Shown here piece by piece: positions 8,017 through 17,594 of a DNA stretch of 64,000 nucleotides (position 1 is the stretch's first letter; each line of letters begins with the position of its first letter). The notes under the pieces were generated by a model that worked only from the letters and a program-made list of their open reading frames with translations, was not told the DNA's origin and did no database searches. The translations under genes were made by a program, and so were the position numbers. The stretch is from contig WVWN01000053.1 in the NCBI GenBank assembly GCA_011773985.1, positions 98,478 to 162,477 on the forward strand, written 5' to 3'. Source of the DNA: Candidatus Zixiibacteriota bacterium (lineage in GTDB: Bacteria; RBG-13-66-14; B26-G2; WVWN01).

Positions 8017-9087
8017 GTGAGCCCGCAAGAAGAAATCTACCGGCACCTCATCTACGCTACCGCGGCCCGGCGAATACCGGTCCTCGTAATGTGCAACCTC
8101 ACGTACCGCTGTCCCCTTTGCTGCAAGCACTGTTTCGCGGAGGACCCCGAGCCGGGCGGCGAGGAGCTGAGCCTCGCCGAATACGCGTCGCTTTTCGACC
8201 GGCTCGTCGCGATGAATACGTTTTTCCTGACCTTCTCGGGCGGCGAACCGCTGGCCCGGGCCGACTTCCTCGACATTATGGCCGCGGCGCGCGAGCGCCA
8301 CTTCGCCGTCCGCATCTTTACGGGGGGCTCGTTAATCGACGAGCGGCTGGCCGCGGAGATAGCCTCCCTACACCCCTCCGGCGTCGAGATTTCGCTCCAC
8401 GCCGCGACGCCCGAGCTCCACGACGACTTCGTGGGCCGGAAGGGGACGTGGGAAAAAGCCGTCGCCGCGGCGCGGCGCCTGCGGGAACTCGGCACGAGCG
8501 TCGTGCTGAAGATGAACCTGATGAACTTCAATTACACGGAAATGAAAGAAGTGTACGAGTTGTCCCGGTCGCTCGGCGGCGCGTTCCGCTATTCGCCGTG
8601 CATCTCCGTCACCAACAAGGGGGGGACGGCGCCGGCGCGGTTGCGGATGACGGACGAACAACTGCGGGATTATTTTCGGACGTTAAAGGACTGGGTCGTG
8701 GCCTTTTCGCGCGATGGCGACGCCTGCGACGAGGAAATCGGGCCGCCCGTCCGTTTCAACAAGCGCGCGCTGAGCTGTCTCGCCGGGGCCAACAACTGCT
8801 CCATCGACCCCTACGGGACCGTTTGGCCTTGCGTGTCGCTCCCCTTCGACCTGGGCAATATACGCGAAAAGCCGTTCGCCGAGATATGGGGCGGCGAGGA
8901 GGCCGAGCGCTTCCGCGCCCTCTCGGATGTTATCGCCGAGGAATGCGCGAACTGCGACCTCGACCGCTACTGCTCCCGCTGCCCGGCGTTCTCGATGTTG
9001 GAGGAAGGCGACATCCGAAAGGCCTCGAGAGAATACTGCCGCTTCGCCCGGGCGGCGAAAGAGGTCCTCCGCCGCCCCCTCCGGTAA
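8017..9087 (+). CDS. Radical SAM/SPASM peptide maturase-like enzyme
   Basis: GTG start; CX3CX2C in NLTYRCPLCCKHCF; FTFSGGEPLARADF; C-terminal Cys-rich SPASM region CLAGANNCSIDPYGTVWPCVSLPFDLGNIRE...CANCDLDRYCSRCPAFS. Confidence 0.9.
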   Translation: MSPQEEIYRHLIYATAARRIPVLVMCNLTYRCPLCCKHCFAEDPEPGGEELSLAEYASLFDRLVAMNTFFLTFSGGEPLARADFLDIMAAARERHFAVRIFTGGSLIDERLAAEIASLHPSGVEISLHAATPELHDDFVGRKGTWEKAVAAARRLRELGTSVVLKMNLMNFNYTEMKEVYELSRSLGGAFRYSPCISVTNKGGTAPARLRMTDEQLRDYFRTLKDWVVAFSRDGDACDEEIGPPVRFNKRALSCLAGANNCSIDPYGTVWPCVSLPFDLGNIREKPFAEIWGGEEAERFRALSDVIAEECANCDLDRYCSRCPAFSMLEEGDIRKASREYCRFARAAKEVLRRPLR

Positions 9088-9109
9088 ACGGTGACGGCCC
9101 ACGACTTAG

Positions 9110-9133
9110 AAGGCCCGGCTCGAGCCGGGCCTT
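9110..9133. terminator. Bidirectional hairpin terminator between convergent genes
   Basis: AAGGCCCGGCTCGAGCCGGGCCTT perfect palindrome. Confidence 0.65.
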
Positions 9134-9165
9134 AAATTTCAGCAATCCCCGCGCCGCCGCGAGCC

Positions 9166-10521
9166 TTAAAGTTTTCTATGCTTCCAGATGCCGGTCCTGA
9201 ATACGGCGTACATAATGGAGCCCTCGAGAACCGTCGGGATCGTAACTGCCCAGTATACGCCCGCCACCCCCATCCCGAGGACCTTCGTAAATACGTAAGC
9301 CAACGGTATCCTTACCCCCAACAACACCACCGCCGTCACGACCAACGGCGGCACCGAAACGCCCGCCCCGCTCATCGACCGCGAGAGGACCATACCCAAC
9401 GGTACGAATATAAAGGCGGGCGCGCAGATATAAATGTAAAGCGCCCCCAGCTCGACCACCCGGGGCGTATCGTCGAATATCGCCACCCACCGCGGCGCGA
9501 ACGCCAAGAGCGCCACTATCATCAGCGCGGCGACCGCGGCGTAAATCCCGACCGACGCCATCGCCGTCCGCTCGGCCCGTTCTTGCTTACCCGCGCCCAG
9601 GTTCTGCCCCACCAATATCGCCGCCGACATCGCGAGCGCGAAGCCGGGCATCAAAATCAGACCCGTCAACTGGCCGCCGACGCCGTAGGCCGCGATAGCC
9701 GCGGTCCCGGCCAGAGCCACGAAACCCACGAGGACCATCGCCGCCGCCGCCCGGATCAACATCTGCGCGCTCGCGGGGACGCCGATCGTCAAGATCTGCC
9801 CCGCCATCCTGCCGCTTAAATTCGCGGGCACTAACGCCCGCCACGGCAGGTGCCGGCGCGTAAACACGGCCGCGGCCGCCGCCAATCCGACCGCGTACGC
9901 CAGGACCGTCGCCAGCGCCGCACCCCGCACCCCCAACGCCGGCGCCGGCCCCAACCCGAAAATAAACACCGGGTCCAGGAGGATGTTGAGCGTCACGGCC
10001 CCGGCGACGATAACGGTCGGCGTAACGGAGTCCCCCAGGCCGCGCAACATGGCGTTGATCATTACCATAAAGACGAACGCGAACCCGCCGAAGAAGAATA
10101 TGGTAATGTAGCCGTACGCCAGGTCGACGACGTCCGCCTCGGCGCCGAGCAACCGCAACAACGGCCTTCCCGCGAGCGGCCCGCCTACCGCCATAAGAAA
10201 CGCGGCGGCCGCGGCCGTCGCCAACGTCGTCGTCATAGCCCGCCGCAAACTCGCCTCGTCGCGCGCGCCGTGGAACCGCGTAACCAACGCCTGCGAGCCG
10301 ATAGCGACCCCTACGATCGCCGTCCACACCAACCAGATCGTCAGGTTGGCGACGGAGACCGCGGCGATGGCTGCCGTTCCCAGCCGGCTCACGAAGTACA
10401 TATCGGCGATGTTGAACGCGCTCTGGAGTAAGTTCCCCGCGACCGTCGGGACGGCGAGCCAAAGGATCGGTTTGATCAAAGAACCCGAGGTCAGGTCGGC
10501 GCTGCGATACCGTTCAAACAT
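9166..10521 (-). CDS. MATE family efflux transporter
   Basis: SGSLIKPILWLAVPTVAGNLLQSAFNIADMYFVSRLGTAAIAAVSVAN; about 12 hydrophobic segments. Confidence 0.92.
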   Translation of the reverse strand: MFERYRSADLTSGSLIKPILWLAVPTVAGNLLQSAFNIADMYFVSRLGTAAIAAVSVANLTIWLVWTAIVGVAIGSQALVTRFHGARDEASLRRAMTTTLATAAAAAFLMAVGGPLAGRPLLRLLGAEADVVDLAYGYITIFFFGGFAFVFMVMINAMLRGLGDSVTPTVIVAGAVTLNILLDPVFIFGLGPAPALGVRGAALATVLAYAVGLAAAAAVFTRRHLPWRALVPANLSGRMAGQILTIGVPASAQMLIRAAAAMVLVGFVALAGTAAIAAYGVGGQLTGLILMPGFALAMSAAILVGQNLGAGKQERAERTAMASVGIYAAVAALMIVALLAFAPRWVAIFDDTPRVVELGALYIYICAPAFIFVPLGMVLSRSMSGAGVSVPPLVVTAVVLLGVRIPLAYVFTKVLGMGVAGVYWAVTIPTVLEGSIMYAVFRTGIWKHRKL

Positions 10522-10611
10522 CTAAAGCATTCTTTGGCGTATGAGATAAACTGCCGCCGACGCGGCAGTCTGAGCCATGGGGCACCGCCTCGAAAGCGAT
10601 CGAAGTGCCGT

Positions 10612-11460
10612 TTACAGCCAAAGGCTCGGGCCGGCGGCGAAGGTCAGGCCGTTCACGAACGAGTCGCCCAGGTCCAGGTCGTAGCGAACCTCGACCTCCG
10701 CGCCCAGCCGCCGTAGCAATTGGAGCGAACTCTTGGCGCTGACGTAGAAGCTCGAGCCGCTGCCCGGGAGTTCGTCTTCCGGGATGTATACGTAGTTCCA
10801 GTGCGGCGCCGTCGGCGGGTCGTCGCCTTCCGGAGTGTCGACCTTGGTCCCGGTCAATATGTAGGATTTATATTGGTACCCGAACGTAACGAGCGCGAAC
10901 GACCTGTTCAGGTCGAACTCGATTACCGCGCCTACGTCCGGGCCGAAGCCGTTGGCGATGACGCCGTTTTCCATGTTCCCGGCCTTGGTCCAGCCGCCGC
11001 GCCAGAAGCCGCCGAAGTACAGCTTGAGCATCTTATCCTCGAAATAACCGCGGTTGAGAACGTATCCGCCCGTCGCGGTAAGCGAGGCGTTGTTAACCTG
11101 GCGCGTTTCCGCCATCGAATCGATCTTGTGGCGGTTCCACAGCGTCTCGAAAGACGCCTGCCAGCTATCACCCTTCAAACCGAAGCCGAACGGCGACGCC
11201 GCGAAATCGGTGCTCGATAGCTCCACCTCCTGCCACGGGTCGACCGGGGGCGGCTTGCCATAATCGTAATAACCCACGAGCTTCTCGTAAATTTTACTCT
11301 CGCCCGAGTCGTACTTCCCGGCGAATACGCCCACCAGGCCGTAAATGTACGCCGCGGTATCGGCGGCGAAAGCCCCCGCCGCGCAGACGAGGAGGGAAAC
11401 CACCGCCGCGGTTAACGAACGTCTAAACATAAAAATACCGCCTTCAGAAACGCGTTGCAC
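10612..11460 (-). CDS. Hypothetical secreted or outer-membrane protein
   Basis: Signal peptide FRRSLTAAVVSLLVCAAGAFA; alternating beta-rich C-terminus ending LWL. Confidence 0.6.
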   Translation of the reverse strand: MQRVSEGGIFMFRRSLTAAVVSLLVCAAGAFAADTAAYIYGLVGVFAGKYDSGESKIYEKLVGYYDYGKPPPVDPWQEVELSSTDFAASPFGFGLKGDSWQASFETLWNRHKIDSMAETRQVNNASLTATGGYVLNRGYFEDKMLKLYFGGFWRGGWTKAGNMENGVIANGFGPDVGAVIEFDLNRSFALVTFGYQYKSYILTGTKVDTPEGDDPPTAPHWNYVYIPEDELPGSGSSFYVSAKSSLQLLRRLGAEVEVRYDLDLGDSFVNGLTFAAGPSLWL

Positions 11461-11469
11461 CGGTTTGCG

Positions 11470-12258
11470 TTAAGGTTCTTCCGAGGTTACGACGGCCGCT
11501 ATCTCGGCCTTGAGGTCGCGACCCTCGGCGCCCCGTACCCCGCGCAGGAAGAATTCGCGGTTGCCGGCCGGCCCTTCCAACGGCGAAGCCGCGAGCGCGA
11601 CCGCGGCTAACCCGATCTCGTCGAATAATTTAACCGCCTTCGTCAGGACGTCCTTATGCACTTCCGCGTCGCGCACGACGCCGCCCCGGCCCACCTGGTC
11701 CCGGCGCGCCTCGAATTGCGGCTTCACCAAAGCGATTACCTCTTCCAACACGGCCAACGTAGCCACGAGGGGCCGGAGGACCTTGCTTATACTAATGAAA
11801 GAGACGTCCACGACCAGTACCGACGGCGCCGGCTCGAGCACGCCGCCGTCGAAGCGGCGGGCGTTAACCTTCTCCCATATGGTCACGCGCGGGTCGTTCC
11901 GTAGCGACCAGGCCAGCAAGCCGCGACCCACGTCGAGCGCGTGTACGTGCGCCGCTCCTCGGGCGAGCAGGCAGGAAGTAAAGCCGCCGCTCGAGGCCCC
12001 CACGTCGAGGCATACTTCTCCCGCCACGTCGACGCCGAAACGGTCCAACGCGAAAGCGAGCTTATCGCCGCCGCGGGACGCGTATCGTGGCCGCGCCGCG
12101 ACGACGACGTCGGCGCTTTCGCCCACGGCCGCGCCGGCCTTAAACTCGAGCCGGCCGTCGACCGCCACCTTACCCGCCATAATAAGAGCGGCCGCCCGCG
12201 CTTGCGACGGGGCCAGGCCGCGCGCCACCAATATCTCGTCGAGCCTACGCTTCCTCAA
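11470..12258 (-). CDS. tlyA: TlyA-type rRNA 2'-O-methyltransferase with S4 domain
   Basis: RRLDEILVARGLAPSQARAAALIMAGKVAVDG...CLDVGASSGGFTSCLLARGAAHVHALDVGRGLL. Confidence 0.9.
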   Translation of the reverse strand: MRKRRLDEILVARGLAPSQARAAALIMAGKVAVDGRLEFKAGAAVGESADVVVAARPRYASRGGDKLAFALDRFGVDVAGEVCLDVGASSGGFTSCLLARGAAHVHALDVGRGLLAWSLRNDPRVTIWEKVNARRFDGGVLEPAPSVLVVDVSFISISKVLRPLVATLAVLEEVIALVKPQFEARRDQVGRGGVVRDAEVHKDVLTKAVKLFDEIGLAAVALAASPLEGPAGNREFFLRGVRGAEGRDLKAEIAAVVTSEEP

Positions 12259-12267
12259 TCGCCCCCC

Positions 12268-14166
12268 TTACTTTCGTCCTATCAGGACCGATGCCGCCGC
12301 CGCTATCCCCACGGCGTTCAAATCATACTTATCCAACAATTGTTGGGGCGTTCCGTGTTCTACGTACTCGTCGGGATAACCGAGCCGCTTCAACTTAACG
12401 TCTGCGGCGCCGCGGTCGGCGAGCATCTCCGCGACCGCGGAACCGAACCCGCCCGCGAGGCAACCGTCCTCCGCGGTAACGACGGCGCCGCACCGCCGGC
12501 CCCACTCGAGTATCAAGTCCTCGTCCAAGGGCTTTACGAAGCGCGCGTTGACTGCCGCGGCGTCAACGCCCTCCTTCGACAATAGTTCGGCCGCCTCGAG
12601 CGCCGGATGAACGAGGCGCCCCACCGGGAGCAACAGCACGTCTTCGCCCTCGCGGAGCAATTCCGCCTTGCCCGGTTCGATCTTGCGCCACTCGCCGCTG
12701 GAGCCGGCGCCGACGGCCGTGCCCCGCGGGTACCGGACGGACCAGGGGCCGACGTCGTAGTAAACGGCGCTGTATAAAAGTTGTCTGAGTTCTTCCTCGT
12801 CCTTGGCGGCGCTGACGACGACGTTGGGTAAATGTCGCATATAAGCCAAATCGAAGGTGCCGTGATGGGTGGGGCCGTCGTCGCCCACGACGCCGCCCCG
12901 GTCGAGCGCGAACGTCACGGGCAACCTCTGCAGGCAGATGTCGTGGTTGAGTTGGTCGTAGGCGCGCTGCAAGAACGTTGAATAAATCGCGCATACCGGC
13001 CTCGCCCCCTCGCAGGCCAAACCGGCCGCGAGGAGGACCGCCGTCTGCTCGGCGATGCCGACGTCGAAGAAGCGATCCGGGAATCGCTCGCGGAAAAGGC
13101 TCAAGCCCGTCCCGTCGGGCATCGCCGCAGTGATAGCGAAGATACTCTCGTCTTCCGCGGCGAGTTCCACAAGCGTTTCCGCAAACACCCGCGTATAAGG
13201 TTTGGCCTCCGACCCCTTCCGGGGTTTACCGGTGGGGACGTCGAAGGGGGGAGGGCCGTGGTAAGTCGTGGCGTCGTTCTCCGCGGGCGTGTACCCTTTA
13301 CCCTTTTGCGTCATGACGTGAAGGAGCACCGGCCCATTAAGCTTCTTTACGCCCTCGAGCGTACGGATGAGCGCGGGAATGTCGTGTCCCTTCACGGGGC
13401 CGACGTAGCGGAAACCCAACTGCTCGAACAACATACCCGGCGTCAAGAGGTTCTTTATCGATTCCTCGAGCCTTCGCGCCGCGCCGAAGAGAGGCTTGCC
13501 CCAAGCGGGAATCGACTTCACAAGCTCCTGCATGTCGGAACGGAACTTGTCGTACGGCGGAAACGTTATTACGCGCGCGAGGTAGTCCGCGATCGCACCC
13601 ACGGAAGGCGATATAGACATCTCGTTATCGTTCAGGATAACGATGAGGTCGGTGTCTTCTCGGTGGCCAGCTACGTTTAACCCCTCGAGCGCGCAACCGC
13701 CCGAGAGCGCGCCGTCGCCTACCACCGCGACCACGTGAAAGTCCTCGCCTTTCCGGTCGCGGGCTACGGCCATCCCCAGCGCCGAGGAGATCGACGTTGA
13801 CGCGTGGCCCGCGCCGTACGCGTCATATTCGCACTCGGAGCGCTTGGGAAAACCCGAAATGCCGCCGAGCTGCCGGAGGGTGCGGAAGCGCTCCCGGCGG
13901 CCGGTCAAAATTTTGTGGGCGTAGGCCTGGTGCCCGACGTCCCAGATTATCTTATCGCGCGGCGCGTCGAAGACGTAGTGAAGCGCGACAGTTAACTCGA
14001 CGACGCCCAGACTCGGCGCCAGATGCCCGCCCGTTTTAGAGACGTGCTCGATTATGAACGCCCGCAACTCGCCCCCGAGCTGCTCGAGCTCGGCCAACGT
14101 CAATCCTTTCACGTCCGCGGGCGAATTGATACGGGGTAGGATTTCCGTCATTCTCGGCCCTTCCAA
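12268..14166 (-). CDS. dxs: 1-deoxy-D-xylulose-5-phosphate synthase
   Basis: KTGGHLAPSLGVVELTVALHYVFDAPRDKIIWDVGHQAYAHKILTGR; GDGALSGGCALEGLN. Confidence 0.97.
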   Translation of the reverse strand: MEGPRMTEILPRINSPADVKGLTLAELEQLGGELRAFIIEHVSKTGGHLAPSLGVVELTVALHYVFDAPRDKIIWDVGHQAYAHKILTGRRERFRTLRQLGGISGFPKRSECEYDAYGAGHASTSISSALGMAVARDRKGEDFHVVAVVGDGALSGGCALEGLNVAGHREDTDLIVILNDNEMSISPSVGAIADYLARVITFPPYDKFRSDMQELVKSIPAWGKPLFGAARRLEESIKNLLTPGMLFEQLGFRYVGPVKGHDIPALIRTLEGVKKLNGPVLLHVMTQKGKGYTPAENDATTYHGPPPFDVPTGKPRKGSEAKPYTRVFAETLVELAAEDESIFAITAAMPDGTGLSLFRERFPDRFFDVGIAEQTAVLLAAGLACEGARPVCAIYSTFLQRAYDQLNHDICLQRLPVTFALDRGGVVGDDGPTHHGTFDLAYMRHLPNVVVSAAKDEEELRQLLYSAVYYDVGPWSVRYPRGTAVGAGSSGEWRKIEPGKAELLREGEDVLLLPVGRLVHPALEAAELLSKEGVDAAAVNARFVKPLDEDLILEWGRRCGAVVTAEDGCLAGGFGSAVAEMLADRGAADVKLKRLGYPDEYVEHGTPQQLLDKYDLNAVGIAAAASVLIGRK

Positions 14167-14194
14167 AGAGGAGCCCCGACGCCGGGGCGCCCCC

Positions 14195-15292
14195 TCAATA
14201 TGTCCTGGCTAGTAAAAACTCGGCCCAAGCGGCGAGTATGTCGCGGTATTTGCCCGCCGCCGCGGCCTCGAGTTTCCCCAAGGCCCGTTCGTGATACCAG
14301 CGCGCCCGTTGGCGAGCGAAGGAAACGCCACCGAGCGCCGTTAACCTCTCCTTCAAAATCTCAACCTCGCCGCCCGACGCGTCCCTACGCCCGAGCGTCG
14401 CCGAGAACAACTCCCTCTCCTCGGCCGAGGCGTTACGGTACGCGCCCAGAACGACCGCGGTCCGCTTGCCCTCGCGAATGTCGGAGGCGGCCGCCTTCCC
14501 GGTCTTGCCCTCGTCCGCGAAATAGGCCAAGGTGTCGTCGACGTGCTGGAACGCCGTCCCGCAAAGACGCGCGAAAACGGCGAGCCTCTCAACGGTTTCG
14601 GGGGGTGCGCCGCCGACCGTCGCACCCGCGCGGGCGCACCATTCGTAAAGGGCGCCCGTCTTTTTTTCCACCATCGTTTCGACCGCTTCGACCGTAACTT
14701 CCGCCAGCGGCGCCCGGCTCAGCTGGACGTCTTCGGCCTCGCCGGCCAATATGGCCGGGACCGTCGCCCCCGCGAGCTCGGCCGCCAAGCGCCATGCCGT
14801 CTCGGGCGCGGTTACGCCGTTCCCGGGGAGACGCGAAAGCAGATGCGCCGCCCAGCACGGGCCCATATCCCCTGCCAACACGGCTAAGGCCAGGCCGTAG
14901 TGGCTTGCCTCGTCACCTTCGAGGCCAAGCTCGGCTCGGCCCCGCGCCGTAAGGTCCGCGTGCACGGTGGGGCCGCCGCGCCGCAGCTCGTCGCGGTCGA
15001 TGATGTCGTCGTGTACGAGGGTCCAATTATGCGTAACCTCGGCCGCGGCCGCCGCGGCCAGGGCCCAATCCTCCTGGCCACCCGCGGCCCCGCAACAGAG
15101 AAGTACCGCCGCGGGCCTGAGTCCTTTACCGCCCCGGCTGAGGTACGCGGCCGTCGCCTCGCGCAGGTGCCGCGGCCCCACCGACGCCAAAAAGGCATCC
15201 GCGGCGAGGTAGTCGCGCACCCGACGCGCCCGTTCATTTATTAACTCCGTTACGTCGTCGGAACCCGTAGCCATCAACTCGCGTCGTCCCAA
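14195..15292 (-). CDS. Polyprenyl (geranylgeranyl/farnesyl) diphosphate synthase
   Basis: RGGKGLRPAAVLL; LVHDDIIDRDELRRGGPTVH; FQHVDDTLAYF. Confidence 0.9.
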   Translation of the reverse strand: MGRRELMATGSDDVTELINERARRVRDYLAADAFLASVGPRHLREATAAYLSRGGKGLRPAAVLLCCGAAGGQEDWALAAAAAAEVTHNWTLVHDDIIDRDELRRGGPTVHADLTARGRAELGLEGDEASHYGLALAVLAGDMGPCWAAHLLSRLPGNGVTAPETAWRLAAELAGATVPAILAGEAEDVQLSRAPLAEVTVEAVETMVEKKTGALYEWCARAGATVGGAPPETVERLAVFARLCGTAFQHVDDTLAYFADEGKTGKAAASDIREGKRTAVVLGAYRNASAEERELFSATLGRRDASGGEVEILKERLTALGGVSFARQRARWYHERALGKLEAAAAGKYRDILAAWAEFLLARTY

Positions 15293-15510
15293 TCGTCAAC
15301 GTTGAGCTCGCCTCGTTCGTCTCGCGACAAGCTCTTGACCCTCGTCTCCGCCTCGTCCAGCGTCTTCTCAAGTCGTCTCGTTACTCCCACGCCCTCCTCG
15401 TAGAGCGCCAACATTTCGTCGAGCGTCTCCGGCCCGTCCTCCAATAAATTTACTATCTCCGTCAGGCGCGCGAGGTCTTCTTCGAAAGTCGGCTTAGCTT
15501 TCTTGGGCAA
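15274..15510 (-). CDS. xseB: Exodeoxyribonuclease VII small subunit
   Basis: TFEEDLARLTEIVNLLEDGPETLDEMLALYEEGVGVTRRLEKTLDEAE. Confidence 0.92.
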   Translation of the reverse strand: MPKKAKPTFEEDLARLTEIVNLLEDGPETLDEMLALYEEGVGVTRRLEKTLDEAETRVKSLSRDERGELNVDDWDDAS

Positions 15511-16753
15511 CTCTATCGGCCTCCCCGTCGTTCGTTACCGTAACGGCCCGGCGGCCGTCGGCGAAATGCAACGTTAGGTCCTCTCCCACGTTCGTATGCG
15601 CCGCACGCTTCACGGCCCGGCCGTCTCGACTCGCGATATTGTAACCGCGGGCGAGGGTCGCCTCCGGCGAGAGGGCGTGAAAGCCCCGCGCCGCCTCCGC
15701 ATAGAAGCTACGGAAAACCTGGAGCGCGGTTCGCGCCGCGCGGGAAGCCCTTCCCGCGTTTTCGTCCACCTGTTGGCGCCTTTCGTCGACACGGCGCGGC
15801 ACGGCCCGGAAACCGTACGATCGCTCGAGCGCGACCACCTCTTCACGCCCGACCGCCAGGTAACCTTCTGCCGTCGCGAACGCCGCCCGCCGCATTTCCG
15901 CGACCTCCGCGGCGACGTCCTCCTTGACCGGCACGACGAGCTCCGCGGCCGCGGAAGGCGTCGGAGCGCGTACGTCCGCGGCGAAGTCGGCGAGCGTCCA
16001 ATCGACTTCGTGTCCCACCGCCGATACCGTCGGCGTGCGCGCCGCGGCGATAGCCCGCACCGTGGCCTCTTCGTTAAACGCCCATAAGTCCTCGAGCGAA
16101 CCGCCGCCGCGACCCACGATGAGTACGTCGGCTAACCGTACCTCGTCGAAGTCCGCAATCGCCTGCGCGATGTCCGCGGCGGCCCCTTCGCCCTGCACTT
16201 TTGTCGGCCGAAGGATTACCGTGATCCCCGGCCACCGGCGCGCGAGAACGTTTTTGATATCGCGGAACGCGGCTCCCGAGGGCGAGGTGACGACGCCCAC
16301 TCGCCCGGGGAAGCGCGGTAGTGGCCGCTTGCGCTCTTCGTCGAACAGCCCCTCCGCGGCGAGCTTCTTCTTAAGACGCTCGAGCGCGGCCATTAGCTCG
16401 CCCTCGCCCCGCAACGCGAGAGATGAAACGTAAAGCTGATACGTCCCTTGCGGCGGGTAAACGCCCAACCGCCCGCGCGCAATTACCGCCATGCCGTCGT
16501 CGGGGGTAAAGCGTAGATTCGTATTCCCGGGGTGGAAGAATACGCACCTGAGAAGGGCCGCCTCGTCCTTGAGCGAAAAATACATATGCCGCGACACGTG
16601 GTGCTTGAAATTCGATATCTCGCCCATCACCGCGAGCTCCGCGTCGAAGGCCCCCTCCAACGCGGCCCGGACATCTTCCGTAAGTTCGCTTACGGTATAG
16701 ACCTCGCGGCCCCGCGGCATCTCGAACAGCGGGAGTTCTCGTTCGGCATTCAT
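15494..16753 (-). CDS. xseA: Exodeoxyribonuclease VII large subunit
   Basis: VMGEISNFKHHVSRHMYFSLKDEAALLRCVFF; GVVTSPSGAAFRDI; GRGGGSLEDLWAFNEE. Confidence 0.96.
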   Translation of the reverse strand: MNAERELPLFEMPRGREVYTVSELTEDVRAALEGAFDAELAVMGEISNFKHHVSRHMYFSLKDEAALLRCVFFHPGNTNLRFTPDDGMAVIARGRLGVYPPQGTYQLYVSSLALRGEGELMAALERLKKKLAAEGLFDEERKRPLPRFPGRVGVVTSPSGAAFRDIKNVLARRWPGITVILRPTKVQGEGAAADIAQAIADFDEVRLADVLIVGRGGGSLEDLWAFNEEATVRAIAAARTPTVSAVGHEVDWTLADFAADVRAPTPSAAAELVVPVKEDVAAEVAEMRRAAFATAEGYLAVGREEVVALERSYGFRAVPRRVDERRQQVDENAGRASRAARTALQVFRSFYAEAARGFHALSPEATLARGYNIASRDGRAVKRAAHTNVGEDLTLHFADGRRAVTVTNDGEADRVAQES

Positions 16754-17592
16754 AACGGAACGTGCACCCCCGCCGCCCAGGCTACGTTAACCAATAGCAG
16801 CGCGGTCGTAACCGGCCCCACGCCGCCGCGCGGGGGCGACAGGAGCGAGGCCACGGCCTTAGCCTCGTCGAACGCGACGTCCCCCACAACCGAGCCGTCC
16901 TCGGCATAATTGAACCCGCAATCGATCACCGCGGCGCCGGCTTTTATCATGTCGCCTTTCACGAGGCCGGCGGAGCCCGCGGCTACGACAAGTACGTCCG
17001 CACGCCGGCAGGCGGCCGCCAGGTCCCTCGTCCTCGTGTGGCAAATCGTAACCGTGGCGTTACGCGCGACGAGCAGCGCGGCTACGGGTTTGCCCACCAC
17101 CAGCGACCTGCCCACTACCACGGCCTCGGCGCCAACGAAGTCGACGCCGTGCGATTCCAGGATATATATTGCCGCGGCCGCGGTCGAGGGGACGAACGCC
17201 GGCCGCCCGGCCCACAGAAGGCCCAACGACGCGCTCGTCTGGCCGTCGACGTCTTTGGCTCCGGATATCTTGTCGGCGAGTTCGGCGTCCGCCTCCCTGC
17301 CGGCGAAGGGCTTTTGGAGTATTACGCCGTTGACGTCCGCCGCGGCGTTCAACTCCGCGATAACGCGGGCCGCGGCCCGAGGTTCCGGCCCGAGCTCGTG
17401 GACGACGACGCGCACGCCCACGCCCTCGCCCGCCCGCGCCAGCGACCTCGTGTAGGCTGCGGCGGCTTCCTGTCCCCGCGCGAGCACTACCGCCAACGTC
17501 GGCGACGCGCCCGCCTCAGCGGCGGCCGCCTTTATCTTCTCTTTTATCGCCGCGGCTAACGTCTTTCCGTCGACTACGGTCGCGGGGGCCAT
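16750..17592 (-). CDS. folD: Methylenetetrahydrofolate dehydrogenase/cyclohydrolase
   Basis: GVILQKPFAGREADAELADKISGAKDVDG; VVVGRSLVVGKPVAALLVARNATVTICHTRT; ADVLVVAAGSAGLVKGDMIKAGAAVIDCG. Confidence 0.94.
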   Translation of the reverse strand: MAPATVVDGKTLAAAIKEKIKAAAAEAGASPTLAVVLARGQEAAAAYTRSLARAGEGVGVRVVVHELGPEPRAAARVIAELNAAADVNGVILQKPFAGREADAELADKISGAKDVDGQTSASLGLLWAGRPAFVPSTAAAAIYILESHGVDFVGAEAVVVGRSLVVGKPVAALLVARNATVTICHTRTRDLAAACRRADVLVVAAGSAGLVKGDMIKAGAAVIDCGFNYAEDGSVVGDVAFDEAKAVASLLSPPRGGVGPVTTALLLVNVAWAAGVHVPL

Positions 17593-17594
17593 TT

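Noticed and set aside
8091-9200. 369-aa ORF in another frame of the radical SAM gene
   Set aside because: Arg/Gly/Pro-rich low-complexity translation; true frame has rSAM and SPASM motifs.
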